From: Anaerolineae bacterium
Lineage (GTDB): Bacteria; Chloroflexota; Anaerolineae; Anaerolineales; Villigracilaceae
Direction: 5' to 3'
Length of the DNA: 64,000 bases
Assembly: GCA_021324435.1 (NCBI GenBank)
Contig: JAJPIZ010000002.1
Location: 39,750-103,749, forward strand
Positions 18,361 to 27,027 of the stretch are shown here, piece after piece (the first letter of the stretch is position 1; the number at the start of each line of letters is the position of its first letter). Below the pieces are notes generated by a model. That model had not been told where the DNA came from and ran no database searches. It saw nothing but the letters and a program-made list of their open reading frames with translations. Made by a program: the position numbers and the translations under genes.

Positions 18361-18870
18361 TTACCAGTCTCCCGCATAAACAATTGCATAAGGCTTTGTG
18401 ATGTTTTCGATTCTCAGCCGCCTCAGTTCCACAAGTTGACGGATATGCAGGTTGTCGTGCGCGATCCAGGATGCGAACATTTCCCCAGCGGGCATTGAGC
18501 CATAATCCGATGTGTACGTTTTGTCCCAATCTGCCTTTGACAATTCTTTGAGCCACCCCAGCGACTTCTTCCGCTCGGCGAAAAACTTTTCCTTTGATTC
18601 GTTGAAATCCTGCTCGTTATATTTTCTTTCTGTTACCCAGCGTTGCGGGTCAATTTGATGCCATTTTTCATTTTGGCGGTGCAGGATGAAATCCAAATGT
18701 TCGCGGAAATCCTCGCGCTCCTCGTCGTAGAGGTGACAGACCACTTCGAGAATGGACCAGGATTCAGGTCTCGGCTTGAGGCGGGCTTCGTCTTGCGTTA
18801 CATTTGCCAGGAGGATCCGAATCATCTCTGTGCTGTCTGTCAGTTCGTGAAGAAGGATTTCAAACTTCAT
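18361..18870 (-). CDS. DinB-family protein
   Basis: A 169-residue four-helix DinB/YfiT-like protein with metal-ligand histidines in EVVCHLYDEE, WIAHDNLHIRQL. The superfamily includes thiol transferases (bacillithiol, mycothiol) and uncharacterised metalloenzymes; the substrate cannot be inferred. It is co-directional with the PIG-L deacetylase 8 bp upstream, which is notable because PIG-L-type deacetylases and DinB-type transferases act together in low-molecular-weight thiol pathways. That link is suggestive only. Confidence 0.82.
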   Translation of the reverse strand: MKFEILLHELTDSTEMIRILLANVTQDEARLKPRPESWSILEVVCHLYDEEREDFREHLDFILHRQNEKWHQIDPQRWVTERKYNEQDFNESKEKFFAERKKSLGWLKELSKADWDKTYTSDYGSMPAGEMFASWIAHDNLHIRQLVELRRLRIENITKPYAIVYAGDW

Positions 18871-18878
18871 GCTGGCCT

Positions 18879-19517
18879 CTACTCACAAGTCTCGAAATTT
18901 CCGACGATTCGCAAAATATCAAATCCCTCTGCAAAAGGCTTTTCCGCCAGCGCGCCGTGCCGCACCATGATCGAACGCGTCAGTTCGCTGTTGAAATAAT
19001 ACTTGTCGCGGTATGTTTCGTATTGTGAAAGCGCCTCGATCTTTTTGTTCACATCCTCTTCGCTGACCTCCACCAGAAAGTGCGGGAAGAAGCCATAGGA
19101 CGACCGCACCACGTCAAAGCCCAGGAGGGTTATGCCGCGAAAGGCGCGCAGGGACTCGTCCGTCATCACGTTGTGATCCTGATGGACGTCCTGTCGGCTG
19201 TGCGTAAAGATCAGGTCAGGGTTAAAGTCCGCGCGCAGTTTGAGAAAATACTCAAGAATTTCCTGGCGGGAGTCTGGAAAGACGCGTGTGGTGAAAGGGC
19301 CAAGCACAATCTTTTCTTGTGGGACTCCCAGCACGGCCATGGACTTGAAATGTTCGTCCTTTACGTTTTTCAACTCAGGATTTTTCTGATTATCTGAAAG
19401 CGTCACGCAGAGTACGTCGGTCAAGCCGACGATGTGGTGCAATAAAGCGCCGCACCCCAATTCGATGTCGTCGGGGTGAGCGCCGAGGAAGAGAACGCGC
19501 TTGCCGGAGAAGTTCAT
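18879..19517 (-). CDS. PIG-L/LmbE-family deacetylase
   Basis: A 212-residue protein with the zinc-binding motif GAHPDDIELGCG (about residue 13) and the downstream HSRQDVHQDH. These are the ligands and catalytic Asp of N-acetylglucosaminyl deacetylases such as BshB, MshB and LmbE. The substrate is unknown. It is translationally coupled to the methyltransferase (1-bp gap) and followed by DinB. Confidence 0.9.
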   Translation of the reverse strand: MNFSGKRVLFLGAHPDDIELGCGALLHHIVGLTDVLCVTLSDNQKNPELKNVKDEHFKSMAVLGVPQEKIVLGPFTTRVFPDSRQEILEYFLKLRADFNPDLIFTHSRQDVHQDHNVMTDESLRAFRGITLLGFDVVRSSYGFFPHFLVEVSEEDVNKKIEALSQYETYRDKYYFNSELTRSIMVRHGALAEKPFAEGFDILRIVGNFETCE

Positions 19518-19518
19518 T

Positions 19519-20319
19519 TTATTTGGTCGCCAAAATTCCGCCGACGACCTTGGTCATCACCAATTTGCCGTCGCGCTTAAACCGGCGAGTCGCTACTTCC
19601 TCGATCTTTTTGATCAGCGCCTCATATTCCTGATGGCTGTTGAACATCGAAGTCCATAATTTGCGATCTTCGGAGAGAGAGGCCCGCACGTAATCCATGA
19701 ACGGCGCGACTTCCGGGAAGGTGAGTGAGTTCTCGAAAACATGTAGTTCTGTCTTGGCAAATATTTTGCTGATCGTGTTGAAGATATCGCCTTTGAAACG
19801 GCTCGATCCCGGCATTGGCGGAATAGGCTTGTTGGTCGCTTCTTTGATAATGTCGTAGAACATCTTTTTATTTTCTGGCAATGGCCCGGAAACAAAAAGC
19901 CGTCCGCCGGGTTTCAGTACCCGGTGAGCCTCGCCAAACGTAAAGTCCAGGTTGGAGGCGTAATAAATCGCGAAGGCGCTCGTGCAGAGATCAAATGTGT
20001 TATCTGCAAATTTGAACGGCTTGTTGAAGTCCAAAAATCGAAAGTCAATAGCTGTACCAAGTTGCTTGTTTTTCTCGCGCGCTTTATCCAGTAATTCTTC
20101 AGAGAAATCGCCGCCCGTGATTTTCGCGCCACCTTTAGTATAATCGTTGAACAAGAAACAAAGTTTACCCGCGCCGCATCCAACATCCAGAATGCTCATG
20201 CCTGCTTGAGGCTTGAGCAAATCGTTGGTCCACTGGTCAATATTTGCAGAGCCGTATTTCTCATGGATGTCAATGCGGGTAAGCAAGTCTCGGCTGGTTT
20301 CTTGATAGTTGATTTTCAT
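19519..20319 (-). CDS. Class I SAM-dependent methyltransferase
   Basis: A 266-residue protein with motif I ILDVGCGAGKLCFLF, a DNTFDLCTSAFAIYY motif and EAHRVLKPGGRLFVSGP. This is the Methyltransf_11 type. The N-terminal RDLLTRIDIHEKYGSANIDQW is not diagnostic. It is first in a three-gene operon with PIG-L and DinB; the substrate is unknown. Confidence 0.88.
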   Translation of the reverse strand: MKINYQETSRDLLTRIDIHEKYGSANIDQWTNDLLKPQAGMSILDVGCGAGKLCFLFNDYTKGGAKITGGDFSEELLDKAREKNKQLGTAIDFRFLDFNKPFKFADNTFDLCTSAFAIYYASNLDFTFGEAHRVLKPGGRLFVSGPLPENKKMFYDIIKEATNKPIPPMPGSSRFKGDIFNTISKIFAKTELHVFENSLTFPEVAPFMDYVRASLSEDRKLWTSMFNSHQEYEALIKKIEEVATRRFKRDGKLVMTKVVGGILATK

Positions 20320-20340
20320 GTTCTCTCCTTGAAGTGGTCG

Positions 20341-20369
20341 TTGAAATTATACCAAACCATCACTAAAAT
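20341..20369 (+). promoter_or_regulatory. Divergent promoters for hisS and the methyltransferase operon
   Basis: Plus strand: TTGAAA (20341-20346), 17 bp, TAAAAT (20364-20369) leading to hisS. Minus strand: an extended -10 TGGTATAAT overlaps the plus -35 (TATAAT complement at 20346-20351). The two promoters overlap, so transcription may be mutually exclusive. Confidence 0.5.
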
Positions 20370-20398
20370 TCAGTCAATGAATTTTGAACGGAGTTTTG

Positions 20399-21682
20399 AT
20401 GAGCAGAATCCAGGCAGTAAAGGGGACGCGCGAGTTTTATCCTGAAGAGATGGCCTTGCGCAACTATATTTATGAAAAAGTGCGCGCCGCCTCGCAATCC
20501 TTTGGCTATCAGGAATGGGATGGACCATTTATTGAGTCCATTGATCTTTACGCGGCGAAATCGGGCGAAGAACTTGTCAGGAAACAATCTTTTGTTTTTG
20601 AAGATCGCGGCGGCGACCTCGTGACGCTGCGTCCCGAACTAACTCCAAGCTTGGCGCGCATGATTGCGGCCAAGCAAAACGAGTTAACTTTTCCGTTGCG
20701 CTGGTGGTCATTCGGTCCGTTCTGGCGATATGAGCAACCGCAAAAAGGGCGGACGCGCGAATTCTTTCAATGGAATATTGATATGCTGGGCGTCGACTCG
20801 CCGGAGGCAGATGCGGAACTGATTGCGGTTGCGGTAACGTTTCTCCGTTCGGTCGGGCTGGACCCTCGGCAGGCTACCGTTTTCGTGAACAATCGCGCCT
20901 TCATGAATTCCCAGTTCGATGTCCTCGGCATCCCGCGAGAGAAATGGCCTGATGTATCAAGTCTCATTGACCGTCGCTCGAAGATGGAGGCCGCTAAATG
21001 GGATGCGTACGCGCTCGAAATTGGTCTGTCCCAAAAACAGCTTGACGGCTTGAAGACGTTATTAGGCGATTTTGATTTGTGGAAAAAGAGCGAAGAACTC
21101 GTGCGTCTATTTACCGCGCTGGATGCACTGGGCGTAAGGGACTATGTGAAATTCGATCCAAACATCATGCGCGGACTCTTGTATTACACGGGCACAGTCT
21201 TTGAGGCTTTTGAAACCAGCGGATCGTTGAGGCGCGCCATCCTTGGAGGTGGTCGGTACGACAATCTGCTTGCTGATGTCGGCGGCAAGCCACTGCCTGC
21301 CACTGGTTTTGCGATGGGTGATGTTGTGATTGGGATTGTTTTGCAGGAAAACGGGTTGCTTCCTGAATTTGTTCCGACTCCCGCGCCAGTGTTGGTTACG
21401 GTGTTCGATAAGACTCTTTCGATGAAATCATATGCACTTGCCAATGAACTGCGCAGAGCGGGAATAAACACAGCGGTTTATCCAGAGCCTGCCAAACTGC
21501 CGAAACAATTCAAATTTGCAGACAAGATGAAGATGCGAGTCGCCTTAGTCCTTGGCCCGGACGAGGTGGAAAAGGGGCGGGTGGTTGTAAAAGATTTATC
21601 AAACGGTAGCCAGCAAACGGTCGAGAAAGAGGCGACGGTTCAAACAGTCCGCGAAATCCTTGAAAGCAAATCTGCCCGATGA
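20399..21682 (+). CDS. hisS: Histidyl-tRNA synthetase
   Basis: A 427-residue class II synthetase. It has the N-terminal VKGTREFYPEEMALR, motif 2 (FGPFWRYEQPQKGRTREFF), the His-specific LGGGRYDNLL region and the C-terminal anticodon-binding domain (PVLVTVFDKTLSMKSYALAN). ATG 20399 follows GGAG by five bases. The tRNA-His gene lies 20 bp beyond its stop, so enzyme and substrate RNA are neighbours, and the tRNA promoter is embedded in the 3' end of this gene. Confidence 0.96.
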   Translation: MSRIQAVKGTREFYPEEMALRNYIYEKVRAASQSFGYQEWDGPFIESIDLYAAKSGEELVRKQSFVFEDRGGDLVTLRPELTPSLARMIAAKQNELTFPLRWWSFGPFWRYEQPQKGRTREFFQWNIDMLGVDSPEADAELIAVAVTFLRSVGLDPRQATVFVNNRAFMNSQFDVLGIPREKWPDVSSLIDRRSKMEAAKWDAYALEIGLSQKQLDGLKTLLGDFDLWKKSEELVRLFTALDALGVRDYVKFDPNIMRGLLYYTGTVFEAFETSGSLRRAILGGGRYDNLLADVGGKPLPATGFAMGDVVIGIVLQENGLLPEFVPTPAPVLVTVFDKTLSMKSYALANELRRAGINTAVYPEPAKLPKQFKFADKMKMRVALVLGPDEVEKGRVVVKDLSNGSQQTVEKEATVQTVREILESKSAR

Positions 21683-21688
21683 TATAAT
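21660..21688 (+). promoter_or_regulatory. tRNA-His promoter inside the 3' end of hisS
   Basis: TTGAAA (21660-21665), exactly 17 bp, TATAAT (21683-21688). The -35 and spacer lie in hisS codons and the -10 starts one base past the stop. Transcription would begin about 8 bases before the tRNA. Confidence 0.7.
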
Positions 21689-21702
21689 GGCACTCGCTAA
21701 AT

Positions 21703-21776
21703 GGTGCCTGTAGCTCAACGGCAGAGCGCCACACTGTGGATGTGGATGTTGTGGGTTCGAAACCCATCAGGCACCC
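21703..21776 (+). tRNA. tRNA-His (GTG)
   Basis: The cloverleaf is complete. The acceptor stem is GTGCCTG/CAGGCAC with an extra 5' G (21703) facing C73, the tRNA-His hallmark. The anticodon stem is CCACA/TGTGG with the 7-base loop CTGTGGA, giving anticodon GTG. The T arm is GTGGGTTCGAAACCCAT. The 3' CCA is not fully encoded. The neighbouring hisS supports the identity. Confidence 0.97.
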
Positions 21777-21780
21777 AAAA

Positions 21781-21804
21781 TGCCCTCATCGAGGGCATTT
21801 CGTT
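21781..21804 (+). terminator. Terminator after tRNA-His
   Basis: TGCCCTC-ATC-GAGGGCA is a perfect 7-bp stem followed by TTTCGTT. Confidence 0.8.
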
Positions 21805-21816
21805 CGATTACAGAAA

Positions 21817-21876
21817 TGTTAGACTAACATAAGTGTTAGGAAATTGACTTGTCAATTTTTGTCCGCTGTATATAAT
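21817..21876 (+). promoter_or_regulatory. flp promoter with two palindromes
   Basis: TTGTCA (21849-21854), 16 bp, TATAAT (21871-21876). The -35 lies in the palindrome AAATTGAC-TT-GTCAATTT (21841-21858). A second palindrome TGTTAG-A-CTAACA (21817-21829) lies 11 bp upstream. Both are likely operator sites; no regulator is identified. Confidence 0.55.
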
Positions 21877-21930
21877 AAAAATATCTCTGGACGGCCTTCA
21901 GAGAAATACTAGCGAAAGGAGAAATATAAA

Positions 21931-22086
21931 ATGTTATTCGCCCCCAAAGAAAAAGGCCAGGGTTTGGTTGAGTACGCGCTGATCCTTGTTTTGGTTGCCA
22001 TTGTTGTTATCGCGGCTTTGATGGTACTCGGCCCGATCATCGGCAATGCGTTCAGCACGATCAACTCAAGCCTCTCGAGCGTCTAG
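21931..22086 (+). CDS. flp: Flp-type pilin
   Basis: A 51-residue prepilin: a short charged leader MLFAPKEKGQG, then LVEYALILVLVAIVVIAAL. This is the Flp signature, with prepilin peptidase cleavage expected after the Gly and the conserved Glu-Tyr at mature positions. AAAGGAG precedes it. It has its own promoter and a strong terminator, so pilin can be made in excess over the Tad machinery genes that follow. No prepilin peptidase is present in this window. Confidence 0.93.
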   Translation: MLFAPKEKGQGLVEYALILVLVAIVVIAALMVLGPIIGNAFSTINSSLSSV

Positions 22087-22110
22087 GCTGGAATTGCTCC
22101 CCTGCGAGCG

Positions 22111-22150
22111 AAGTGGGACTCTGTCGAAATAGACAGAGTCCCACTTTTTT
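22111..22150 (+). terminator. Terminator between flp and cpaB
   Basis: GTGGGACTCTGTC-GAAATA-GACAGAGTCCCAC is a perfect 13-bp stem with a T6 tail. Partial read-through would set a high pilin to machinery ratio. Confidence 0.92.
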
Positions 22151-22227
22151 GCCAATGTTTTTGTCATTTTTTCTTGTATAATCATGCTATAAAATACCTT
22201 TGAAGTTTTGCAAGAGAGGAGAACATC

Positions 22228-23289
22228 ATGCGCCGCGGGCGAATTATAATATTCCTGATCCTGATTGTGATGGTAGGGCTGGTGGTGGTTTTTGTGGCCT
22301 TTCGCGCCCTGCTCCCAGCTTTGGCGCCTTCGCAACAAGCGCCTACCGAAGTGTTGATCTATAAAGCGGCTCAGAACATTCCGCAGGGAGGCAAAATTAC
22401 GGCAGATGTAATCACTACACTGAAAATTCCCGGTGATCAGGTAACTGCCGAGGAATATACGGAGGCGGAAAGAGGCGACCTGCTGAACAATAAGGTCGCC
22501 AAGTTTCCGCTAGATCAGGGTGTTGTTATCACCAGCTCCATGGTCACAGACGCCTCCCAGGCCGTGACGATTGCCGGGCCACAATGGGCCGCGCTGATTC
22601 CGCCCGGAATGACGGCCATTTCTATACCTACAACCCGCCTCTCTTTGGACGCTTATGCTATTAACGACGGTGCCCACGTCAATGTGAATTCTTGTTTTCT
22701 TTTTGTGGATGTTGACCCGAGTTTTCAAAGCATTACTCCAAACTTTACTGCCGCGCTAAGCGGGACCGGATTCCCCCAAAATGCTTTGCCGGTTTTGGCA
22801 CTTGGTGTGAATTCGGGTGGCGCCTCTTCTGCCCAGGGCCGCCTCGAACTTGACCCTTCACTCCAACAGCCTTTTTATGTTGTGGCGTCTGAGGCCCAAC
22901 GCCCCCGCGTGGTTTGCCAAACTGTTCTACAGGACGTTGTTGTGATGAAGCTGGGTAATTTCCCGCTGACGCCAACGGATACCCAGGCGGCTCAACAGCA
23001 AGCACAACAACAGGGCGCCGCACCGGCCCCAGACATTATCACATTGATTGTCTCTCCGCAGGACGCCATTACGTTAACTTACATGGTTTATACTAATGCG
23101 CAAATAACGATGACGTTGCGTAATCCCAGCGATCAATCACGCCAGGCAACCGAGGCGGCTACTTTGCAATTCCTTCTCAGTCAATATAATATTCCTGTGC
23201 CTGCCAAGTTGCCCTATGCGATGCAGCCGAGGCTTGACGCTCTGACGGCTCCATCCTTGCCTAACGATACGGTAACTGTTTCGCCCTAG
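22228..23289 (+). CDS. cpaB: CpaB/RcpC-like Flp pilus assembly protein
   Basis: A 353-residue protein with one N-terminal membrane helix (IIIFLILIVMVGLVVVFVAF) and a SAF-type domain (VLIYKAAQNIPQGGKITADVI..LNNKVAKFPLDQGVVIT), followed by a periplasmic region with a Gln/Ala-rich linker. CpaB/RcpC is the periplasmic component of Tad secretion. AGAGGAG lies six bases before the ATG. It is first of the Tad gene block. Confidence 0.86.
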   Translation: MRRGRIIIFLILIVMVGLVVVFVAFRALLPALAPSQQAPTEVLIYKAAQNIPQGGKITADVITTLKIPGDQVTAEEYTEAERGDLLNNKVAKFPLDQGVVITSSMVTDASQAVTIAGPQWAALIPPGMTAISIPTTRLSLDAYAINDGAHVNVNSCFLFVDVDPSFQSITPNFTAALSGTGFPQNALPVLALGVNSGGASSAQGRLELDPSLQQPFYVVASEAQRPRVVCQTVLQDVVVMKLGNFPLTPTDTQAAQQQAQQQGAAPAPDIITLIVSPQDAITLTYMVYTNAQITMTLRNPSDQSRQATEAATLQFLLSQYNIPVPAKLPYAMQPRLDALTAPSLPNDTVTVSP

Positions 23290-23340
23290 TGAAAAAGCAA
23301 AAGGATAGCGAAAAAACTTTCTGAGTTTAATAGGATATGT

Positions 23341-24585
23341 ATGGCACCTGGTGAGAAAATTCGAGTCTTAATCGTAGACGATGTTGCAGAAACGCGCGAA
23401 AATGTGCGTAAGTTATTGCAATTTGAATCTGATGTCGAAGTAGTTGGGGCAGCCCGTTCAGGGAAAGAAGGTATCCAGCTTGCTCAAGAGCTGGACCCTG
23501 ACGTTATTCTGATGGATATTAACATGCCGGATATTGACGGTATTTCCGCTACCGAATCAATCCGCCAGAAATCCCCCTATATTCAAATTGTAATTTTGTC
23601 CGTTCAGGGCGATCAGAACTATATGCGCCGCGCAATGTTAGCCGGTGCGCGGGATTTCCTTACGAAACCCCCAAGCGGTGACGAGCTGACCTCCGCTGTT
23701 CGGCGTGCAGGTGAAATGGCCCGTGTCGAGCGAAATAAGACGGCCCAGGCGCGAGTCGCTCCAGTTGTGACAGGTGGTTTGCCGATTTCTGCATCAGCTA
23801 TGATAGGGCTGTCACAAGGGAAGATTATTACCGTGTACAGCCCCAAAGGCGGTACTGGTTGTACGACTCTTGCTGTAAACCTTGCTATCGCACTACACAA
23901 TGAGGACACGCGTGTTGTGTTGGTGGATGGAAATCTGCAATTTGGCGATGTTGCAGTTTTTGTAAACGAGCAGGGCAAGAACACAATCCTTGATATCGCC
24001 CCGCGCGTCGATGAACTTGATCCGGACGTGGTCGAAGAGATCATGATTAAACATGAACCTTCCGGTATTCGGATTCTCGCTTCTCCTCAGCGGCCAGAGC
24101 AGGCAGAGAAGGTCTCGGCAGATCAGTTCTCGAAAGTGTTGAATTACTTGCGTCGTTTGTACGCTTATGTCGTGGTGGATACCGCGCCGATTCTCACTGA
24201 TGTTACGCTTTCAGCTATTGATTCCAGTGATGCAATAGTTTTGGTGACAACCCAGGATATTCCCGCCATCAAGAATGCGCGCTTATTCCTTGATTTGCTT
24301 CAAACAATGGGCGTTGATCGGGAACATATTGTCTTTACAATGAATAAGTTTGATAAACGTATTGCCATTACTCCAGAGCGGGTCGGTGAAAATTTAAAAC
24401 AGGAAATCAGGGCGGTTATTCCTCTGGATGAACGCGTGGTGATTCCCGCAGTTAACCGCGGGGTACCTTTTATCTTGGACAACAAAGCTCAACCAGTTGG
24501 CCGAGGTGTTTTTGGTCTTGCCGAGGCTGTCCGGACTCAATTGGCGTCCATTGAGGCCAGTGAAGCGCCTGTAAGCAAGCGTTAA
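23341..24585 (+). CDS. cpaE: CpaE-like protein: response-regulator receiver plus ParA/MinD-type ATPase domain
   Basis: A 414-residue protein. Residues 5-125 form a true receiver domain (VLIVDDV, phospho-acceptor in VILMDINMPDIDG, Lys in FLTKPPSGD). Residues 160-400 form a MinD/ParA-like domain (ITVYSPKGGTGCTTLAVNLA, VVLVDGNLQFGDV, VVVDTAPILTD). The Walker A has Cys where the catalytic Lys is expected (GTGCTT), though the signature PKGG Lys remains, as in other degenerate CpaE proteins. It probably localises or controls the Tad apparatus. No histidine kinase is nearby. Confidence 0.88.
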   Translation: MAPGEKIRVLIVDDVAETRENVRKLLQFESDVEVVGAARSGKEGIQLAQELDPDVILMDINMPDIDGISATESIRQKSPYIQIVILSVQGDQNYMRRAMLAGARDFLTKPPSGDELTSAVRRAGEMARVERNKTAQARVAPVVTGGLPISASAMIGLSQGKIITVYSPKGGTGCTTLAVNLAIALHNEDTRVVLVDGNLQFGDVAVFVNEQGKNTILDIAPRVDELDPDVVEEIMIKHEPSGIRILASPQRPEQAEKVSADQFSKVLNYLRRLYAYVVVDTAPILTDVTLSAIDSSDAIVLVTTQDIPAIKNARLFLDLLQTMGVDREHIVFTMNKFDKRIAITPERVGENLKQEIRAVIPLDERVVIPAVNRGVPFILDNKAQPVGRGVFGLAEAVRTQLASIEASEAPVSKR

Positions 24586-24595
24586 GGAGTAGATT

Positions 24596-26029
24596 ATGTC
24601 GTTACTGAAACGGATTGAACAGGGGCAGGGCAATCAGGGACAGGGCCCTACGCCGTCTCAGCCCGGAGGTAGTGGTGCTAATCAGGGAGGCGGCGACAGT
24701 TCACGCCTTTCATCTTTACAAGCCAGACGCGTCAGCGCGCCGATCACTTCGCCACAAGCCGGTTCATATTTCGACCTCAAGACTCGCGTTCAAAATAAAT
24801 TGCTCGCCGAGCTCGATCCGTCTATGGACATTACGCGAACGGATGAGGTTCGGCGTACTATTCAGGAACTGTTCGAGCAGATTCTGACAGAAGAAAACAT
24901 CGTTCTTTCCAGACCCGAGCGCGCGAGACTCTTCGAGCAAATTGCCGCGGAAATCCTTGGCTTTGGCCCGCTCCAGCCCCTTCTCGAAGATGAGACCATC
25001 ACAGAAATTATGGTGAATGGCGCGAAGAACATATACATCGAACGAAAGGGAAAACTCCATCGCGTCCCCGTTACCTTTGAAAACAACGATCACGTCCTCC
25101 GCATCATTGATCGTATTGTTGCCCCGTTGGGACGCCGTATTGACGAAGCCAGCCCCTATGTGGATGCGCGTTTGCCGGATGGGTCCCGCGTGAACGCTGT
25201 GATTGCTCCAATTTCTCTTGTCGGGCCTGTGCTGACAATTCGTAAATTCGCCCGCAACCCTATTACCGTCGAGCAACTGATCCAGTTTGGTTCAATCTCC
25301 CCTGAATCGCTTCAGTTCTTGAAGGCATGCGTGGAGGCTAGACTCAACGTTGTGATTTCCGGCGGTACCGGCTCTGGCAAGACCACGCTTCTCAACATTC
25401 TCTCCAGTTTCATTCCCGCGGATGAGCGCATCGTCACCATTGAAAACGCCGCAGAGTTGCAATTGCGACAGGAGCATGTAGTCACGCTCGAATCCCGTCC
25501 GCCAAACATTGAAGGACGTGGAGAGATCACCATTCGCCAACTCGTGATCAACGCATTGCGTATGCGCCCGGATCGAATCATTGTCGGTGAAATTCGCGAT
25601 GAGGCCGCGCTCGATATGTTACAGGCTATGAATACAGGTCATGACGGCTCCATGACAACATTGCACTCTAATGGCCCTCGCGATACACTTTCCCGCCTGG
25701 AGACAATGACACTGATGGCGGGCATGGATCTCCCGTCCCGCGCGATCCGTGAACAGATCTCATCGGCTATCAATGTTGTTGTCCATCAAGAACGTATGCG
25801 TGATGGTACGCGCAAAGTGGTCAATATCACTGAAGTGAGCGGCATGGAAGGTGATGTGATCACCATGACTGATATTTTTGTGTTTGAACAGACAGGCGTG
25901 GAGAATGGACAGATCATCGGTCGCCTGCGCCCCACGGGTTTGCGGCCTAAATTCATGGATGCTATTGAGGCGGCGGGTATTCATCTGCCCCCGTCTATCT
26001 TTGGCATTGGAGAACGGCGTCGTTACTAG
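24596..26029 (+). CDS. cpaF: CpaF/TadA secretion ATPase of the Tad system
   Basis: A 477-residue type II/IV secretion ATPase with Walker [16 protein letters not shown], the Asp box [19 protein letters not shown], Walker [17 protein letters not shown] and the His box [13 protein letters not shown]. It hexamerises on the cytoplasmic face to drive Flp assembly. The N-terminal 60 residues are Gly/Gln/Pro-rich and probably disordered. AAGGAG precedes the ATG. Confidence 0.96.
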   Translation: MSLLKRIEQGQGNQGQGPTPSQPGGSGANQGGGDSSRLSSLQARRVSAPITSPQAGSYFDLKTRVQNKLLAELDPSMDITRTDEVRRTIQELFEQILTEENIVLSRPERARLFEQIAAEILGFGPLQPLLEDETITEIMVNGAKNIYIERKGKLHRVPVTFENNDHVLRIIDRIVAPLGRRIDEASPYVDARLPDGSRVNAVIAPISLVGPVLTIRKFARNPITVEQLIQFGSISPESLQFLKACVEARLNVVISGGTGSGKTTLLNILSSFIPADERIVTIENAAELQLRQEHVVTLESRPPNIEGRGEITIRQLVINALRMRPDRIIVGEIRDEAALDMLQAMNTGHDGSMTTLHSNGPRDTLSRLETMTLMAGMDLPSRAIREQISSAINVVVHQERMRDGTRKVVNITEVSGMEGDVITMTDIFVFEQTGVENGQIIGRLRPTGLRPKFMDAIEAAGIHLPPSIFGIGERRRY

Positions 26030-26066
26030 AGATGAACGCGACGAAGCGGTAAAGGATTTCGTTTAA

Positions 26067-27026
26067 ATGGCAACCTTGATCATTATTATTGGCGGGGTTA
26101 TCCTGATTGTGCTTCTCATTGTCGGGATTATCGTCTCCTCGTCAAGCGAGCGGACGCTGGTGGAACAACGTCTGGGTCAGTACCTCGGAGAAGAAACGGT
26201 TTCTTCGGTGGACCGTGAAGCTCAGCGTTCTGCCATTACCGACTGGGTGTCGAAACGTGTTGAGAAGACCTCTTATGGCGACCGCATCAGCCGTGACTTG
26301 GCGCGCGCGGATCTAAAATTCAAAGTCGGCGAATATTTTGCGCTGATCTTCATTTCCACAGTTGTGGCGGGCGGATTCTTATGGCTTATCGGCGGCAGAA
26401 ACATCATTTCATTCATCATTGGCGCAGTGATCGGCTTTTTTATTCCGGGCTTTTACGTTCGCCAGCAGCAAGTAAAACGGTTGAACAAATTCAATGATCA
26501 GTTGTCCGATATGCTAAACCTGATGGTGAATGGACTGCGCGCTGGTTACTCGACCATGCAGGCACTCGAGGCAGTCAGCAAGGAACTTCCATCTCCCATT
26601 TCAGATGAATTTCGTCGCGTCGTACAGGAGATGCAGATCGGCATTCCAATGGAAACAGCGCTGGCCAATCTTCTGCGGCGTATCCCCAGCGACGATCTTG
26701 ATTTTGTTGTAACTGCCATCAACGTTCAACGCGAGGTTGGCGGCAACTTATCCGAAATTCTGGATACCATCTCTTTCACTATTAGAGAAAGGGTTAAAAT
26801 CAAAGGCGAGATTCGCGTCATGACCGCCCAGGTACGGACCTCCGGAAGCATTCTTGCGCTTATTCCGATTGCTCTGACGGTAATGTTGTGGCTTATCAAT
26901 CCCAAATATCTTATGTCGTTTATGGATGCGGGGTTGCCCTGCGCAATTGGAGCGGGGATCCTTGTCGTATTTTTGATTGGGTCAGGTTATTTTGTCATGA
27001 TGAAGATTGCTGATATCGAGGTGTGA
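26067..27026 (+). CDS. tadB: TadB inner-membrane platform protein
   Basis: A 319-residue protein with an N-terminal membrane helix, a central pair of helices, then a T2SSF domain (FNDQLSDMLNLMVNGLRAGYS, LEAVSKELPSPISDEF, IRERVKIKGEIRVMTAQVR) and C-terminal helices. With TadC it forms the membrane platform on which CpaF acts. Confidence 0.93.
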   Translation: MATLIIIIGGVILIVLLIVGIIVSSSSERTLVEQRLGQYLGEETVSSVDREAQRSAITDWVSKRVEKTSYGDRISRDLARADLKFKVGEYFALIFISTVVAGGFLWLIGGRNIISFIIGAVIGFFIPGFYVRQQQVKRLNKFNDQLSDMLNLMVNGLRAGYSTMQALEAVSKELPSPISDEFRRVVQEMQIGIPMETALANLLRRIPSDDLDFVVTAINVQREVGGNLSEILDTISFTIRERVKIKGEIRVMTAQVRTSGSILALIPIALTVMLWLINPKYLMSFMDAGLPCAIGAGILVVFLIGSGYFVMMKIADIEV

Positions 27027-27027
27027 C

